From JBOHHR01 sp050740975 (GTDB taxonomy: Bacteria > Pseudomonadota > Gammaproteobacteria > JBOHHR01): 7,054 bases of DNA. The notes beneath the pieces are model-generated. The model ran no database searches and was not told the DNA's origin. It saw only the letters and a program-made list of their open reading frames with translations. This document shows, one piece after another, positions 6,420-7,054 of the stretch (the stretch's first letter is position 1; each line of letters begins with the position of its first letter). The stretch lies in assembly GCA_050740975.1 (NCBI GenBank), contig JBOIEE010000220.1:1-7054 (forward strand). The letters run 5' to 3'. The position numbers and the translations under genes are program-made.

Positions 6420-6509
6420 GCACGCTTCCATCATGAGAAGGCGAGAATCGCATTCTGCCTCCCATTCGCAAGTTCCTTGTTTTCAGTGGAGCCCCGCTTG
6501 GAAGCGTGC
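6420..6509. repeat. 11-bp perfect inverted repeat bracketing 68 bp
   Basis: GCACGCTTCCA (6420-6430) is matched in inverted orientation by TGGAAGCGTGC (6499-6509). The enclosed segment holds a second small palindrome, AGAAT-CGC-ATTCT, extended by GGC/GCC (6440-6459). It could be a long cruciform or RNA stem, a pair of protein-binding half-sites, or the ends of a very small element. Confidence 0.7.
6449..6464 (-). promoter_or_regulatory. Possible sigma-54 (-24/-12) promoter for the TIG gene
   Basis: On the - strand, TGGGAGGCAGAATGCG keeps the invariant GG and GC of the sigma-54 consensus at the correct 10-nt separation, with further matches at T, A and the T before GC. The predicted transcript would start about 60 nt upstream of the TIG ATG at 6375. 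The match is imperfect at several consensus positions and such sequences occur by chance. Confidence 0.3.
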
Positions 6510-6541
6510 CTTATGGTCGCGCCCACGATACGACGGGAGCG

Positions 6542-6561
6542 CTAACAGATGACTAACAGAT
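6542..6561. repeat. Short direct repeat CTAACAGAT x2
   Basis: Two exact 9-bp copies (6542-6550, 6553-6561) have an 11-bp period, one helical turn. This could be a tandem protein-binding site or a small duplication. Confidence 0.6.
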
Positions 6562-6630
6562 AAGCACGGAGATGGCGGGTGCGATAAAACGCGGGTTGCG
6601 AGGTTAGGCGTTGTTGGGTTGTCCACGGCT

Positions 6631-7054
6631 TCAGCAGGTATTGCCTATCTCACGAAAGCACAGATCCAGTTCAAGCTGCTCGCCCTTGGCATTCGTAACC
6701 TCGCATCGGAGGCGACCGGTGAGCGGCGGGCGGGAGTCGAGATCCAGGGTCCCCGCAAGTAATCGTACGTAAAGCTCTTGATCCAATCCTTCCCGCCGCA
6801 TCACGATACCCGATACCCGACACCCGCCCGGTTTCAGCATCGATCACCTGATCGAGCGAGCGCACCATCGCGGCGCCGAGCGCTATCTTTTTGGGGATCG
6901 CGAGTTTCACCAGCGTCTCGGGCGCCCAGAACACCAACCGTCTCCCGCCGCCCGGGATCGCCAGTTCTTGCGCGGTGGTCCGGCCCAGATAATCCACAGC
7001 TAGAGGGCCGCGCAGTCGGATCCGGTATTCACCCGCTAGGAGGTCATCGTCGAT
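6631..7054 (-). pseudogene. Unrecognised protein, frameshifted by a 7-bp duplication (5' end outside window)
   Basis: The frame enters from the right edge (IDDDLLAGEYRIRLRGPLAVDYLGR at 7054-6980) and reads on through VFWAPETLVKLAIPKKIALGAAMVRSLDQVIDAETGRVSGI to about 6810. It then turns into arginine-rich nonsense. The second frame continues the sense as VSGIVMRREGLDQELYVRLLAGTLDLDSRPPLTGRLRCEVTNAKGEQLELDLCFREIGNTC and ends at TGA 6631-6633. Removing one of two exact GATACCC copies (6805-6818) restores a single frame of about 137 residues, VSGIVMRREG. The content alternates polar and hydrophobic residues, suggesting beta strands, but no family was recognised. The GTG at 6997 is unlikely to be the start because the frame is open and protein-like before it. 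Confidence 0.6.
6805..6825. repeat. Heptanucleotide tandem repeat inside a coding sequence
   Basis: GATACCC (6805-6811), GATACCC (6812-6818) and the degenerate GACACCC (6819-6825) form a 7-bp-period array. Because 7 is not a multiple of 3, gain or loss of one copy changes the reading frame of the overlapping - strand gene. Confidence 0.8.

Larger units (their letters stand above)
6376..6630. other. Intergenic region upstream of the TIG gene, with several repeats
   Basis: About 255 bp without a supportable gene. It holds an 11-bp inverted repeat (6420-6430/6499-6509), a small hairpin (6440-6459), a direct repeat CTAACAGAT (6542-6550 and 6553-6561), and a candidate sigma-54 promoter. Confidence 0.6.

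Overview
This 7,054-bp window looks like chromosomal DNA from a Gram-negative bacterium of the Pseudomonadota, most likely a gammaproteobacterium. The reasons are a periplasmic glucan (OpgG/OpgD) protein with a Tat-like signal, a lipobox lipoprotein, a sigma-54-dependent activator, and a tRNA gene with an encoded CCA end. No finer placement is supported. The window splits into an intact left half and a visibly decaying right half.

Left half (1-3930, all on the + strand): a cobalamin-binding-type radical SAM protein runs in from beyond the left edge (to 1553). A small predicted lipoprotein follows (1605-2081), then tRNA-Gly(GCC) at 2157-2232 behind a near-consensus sigma-70 promoter (2113-2140). 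A full-length OpgD-type periplasmic glucan protein (2371-3930) comes next. These reading frames are clean over almost 4 kb.

Right half (4173-7054, all genes on the - strand): three genes are present and each is broken by frameshifts. A PAS-AAA+-Fis sigma-54 activator (4173-5574) needs two certain frame corrections and probably a third at its N-terminus. A secreted IPT/TIG-domain protein (6006-6375) has a strong ribosome binding site and a signal peptide in one frame and its domain in another. An unrecognised protein that enters from the right edge (6631-7054) is shifted by an exact extra copy of a 7-bp unit. Between the activator and the TIG gene lies a 283-bp MITE-like element (5724-6006). 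It has 18-bp terminal inverted repeats, a possible 4-5 bp target duplication, and an interior packed with short hairpins. Its right end supplies the last base of the TIG stop codon.

How the parts work together: the lipoprotein may share a transcript with the radical SAM gene. The opgD-like gene stands apart from any opgH. The activator would, if functional, drive sigma-54 promoters, and one plausible -24/-12 sequence lies upstream of the TIG gene (6449-6464, - strand); that link is inference. The most unusual signals are the hairpin-rich mobile repeat, whose + strand loops repeatedly present GGA, the heptamer repeat that could switch a reading frame, and the clustering of all frameshifts in one 2.5-kb stretch. 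That clustering means either real gene decay or local sequence error. No CRISPR array, rRNA, transposase or complete phage or conjugative gene was seen.
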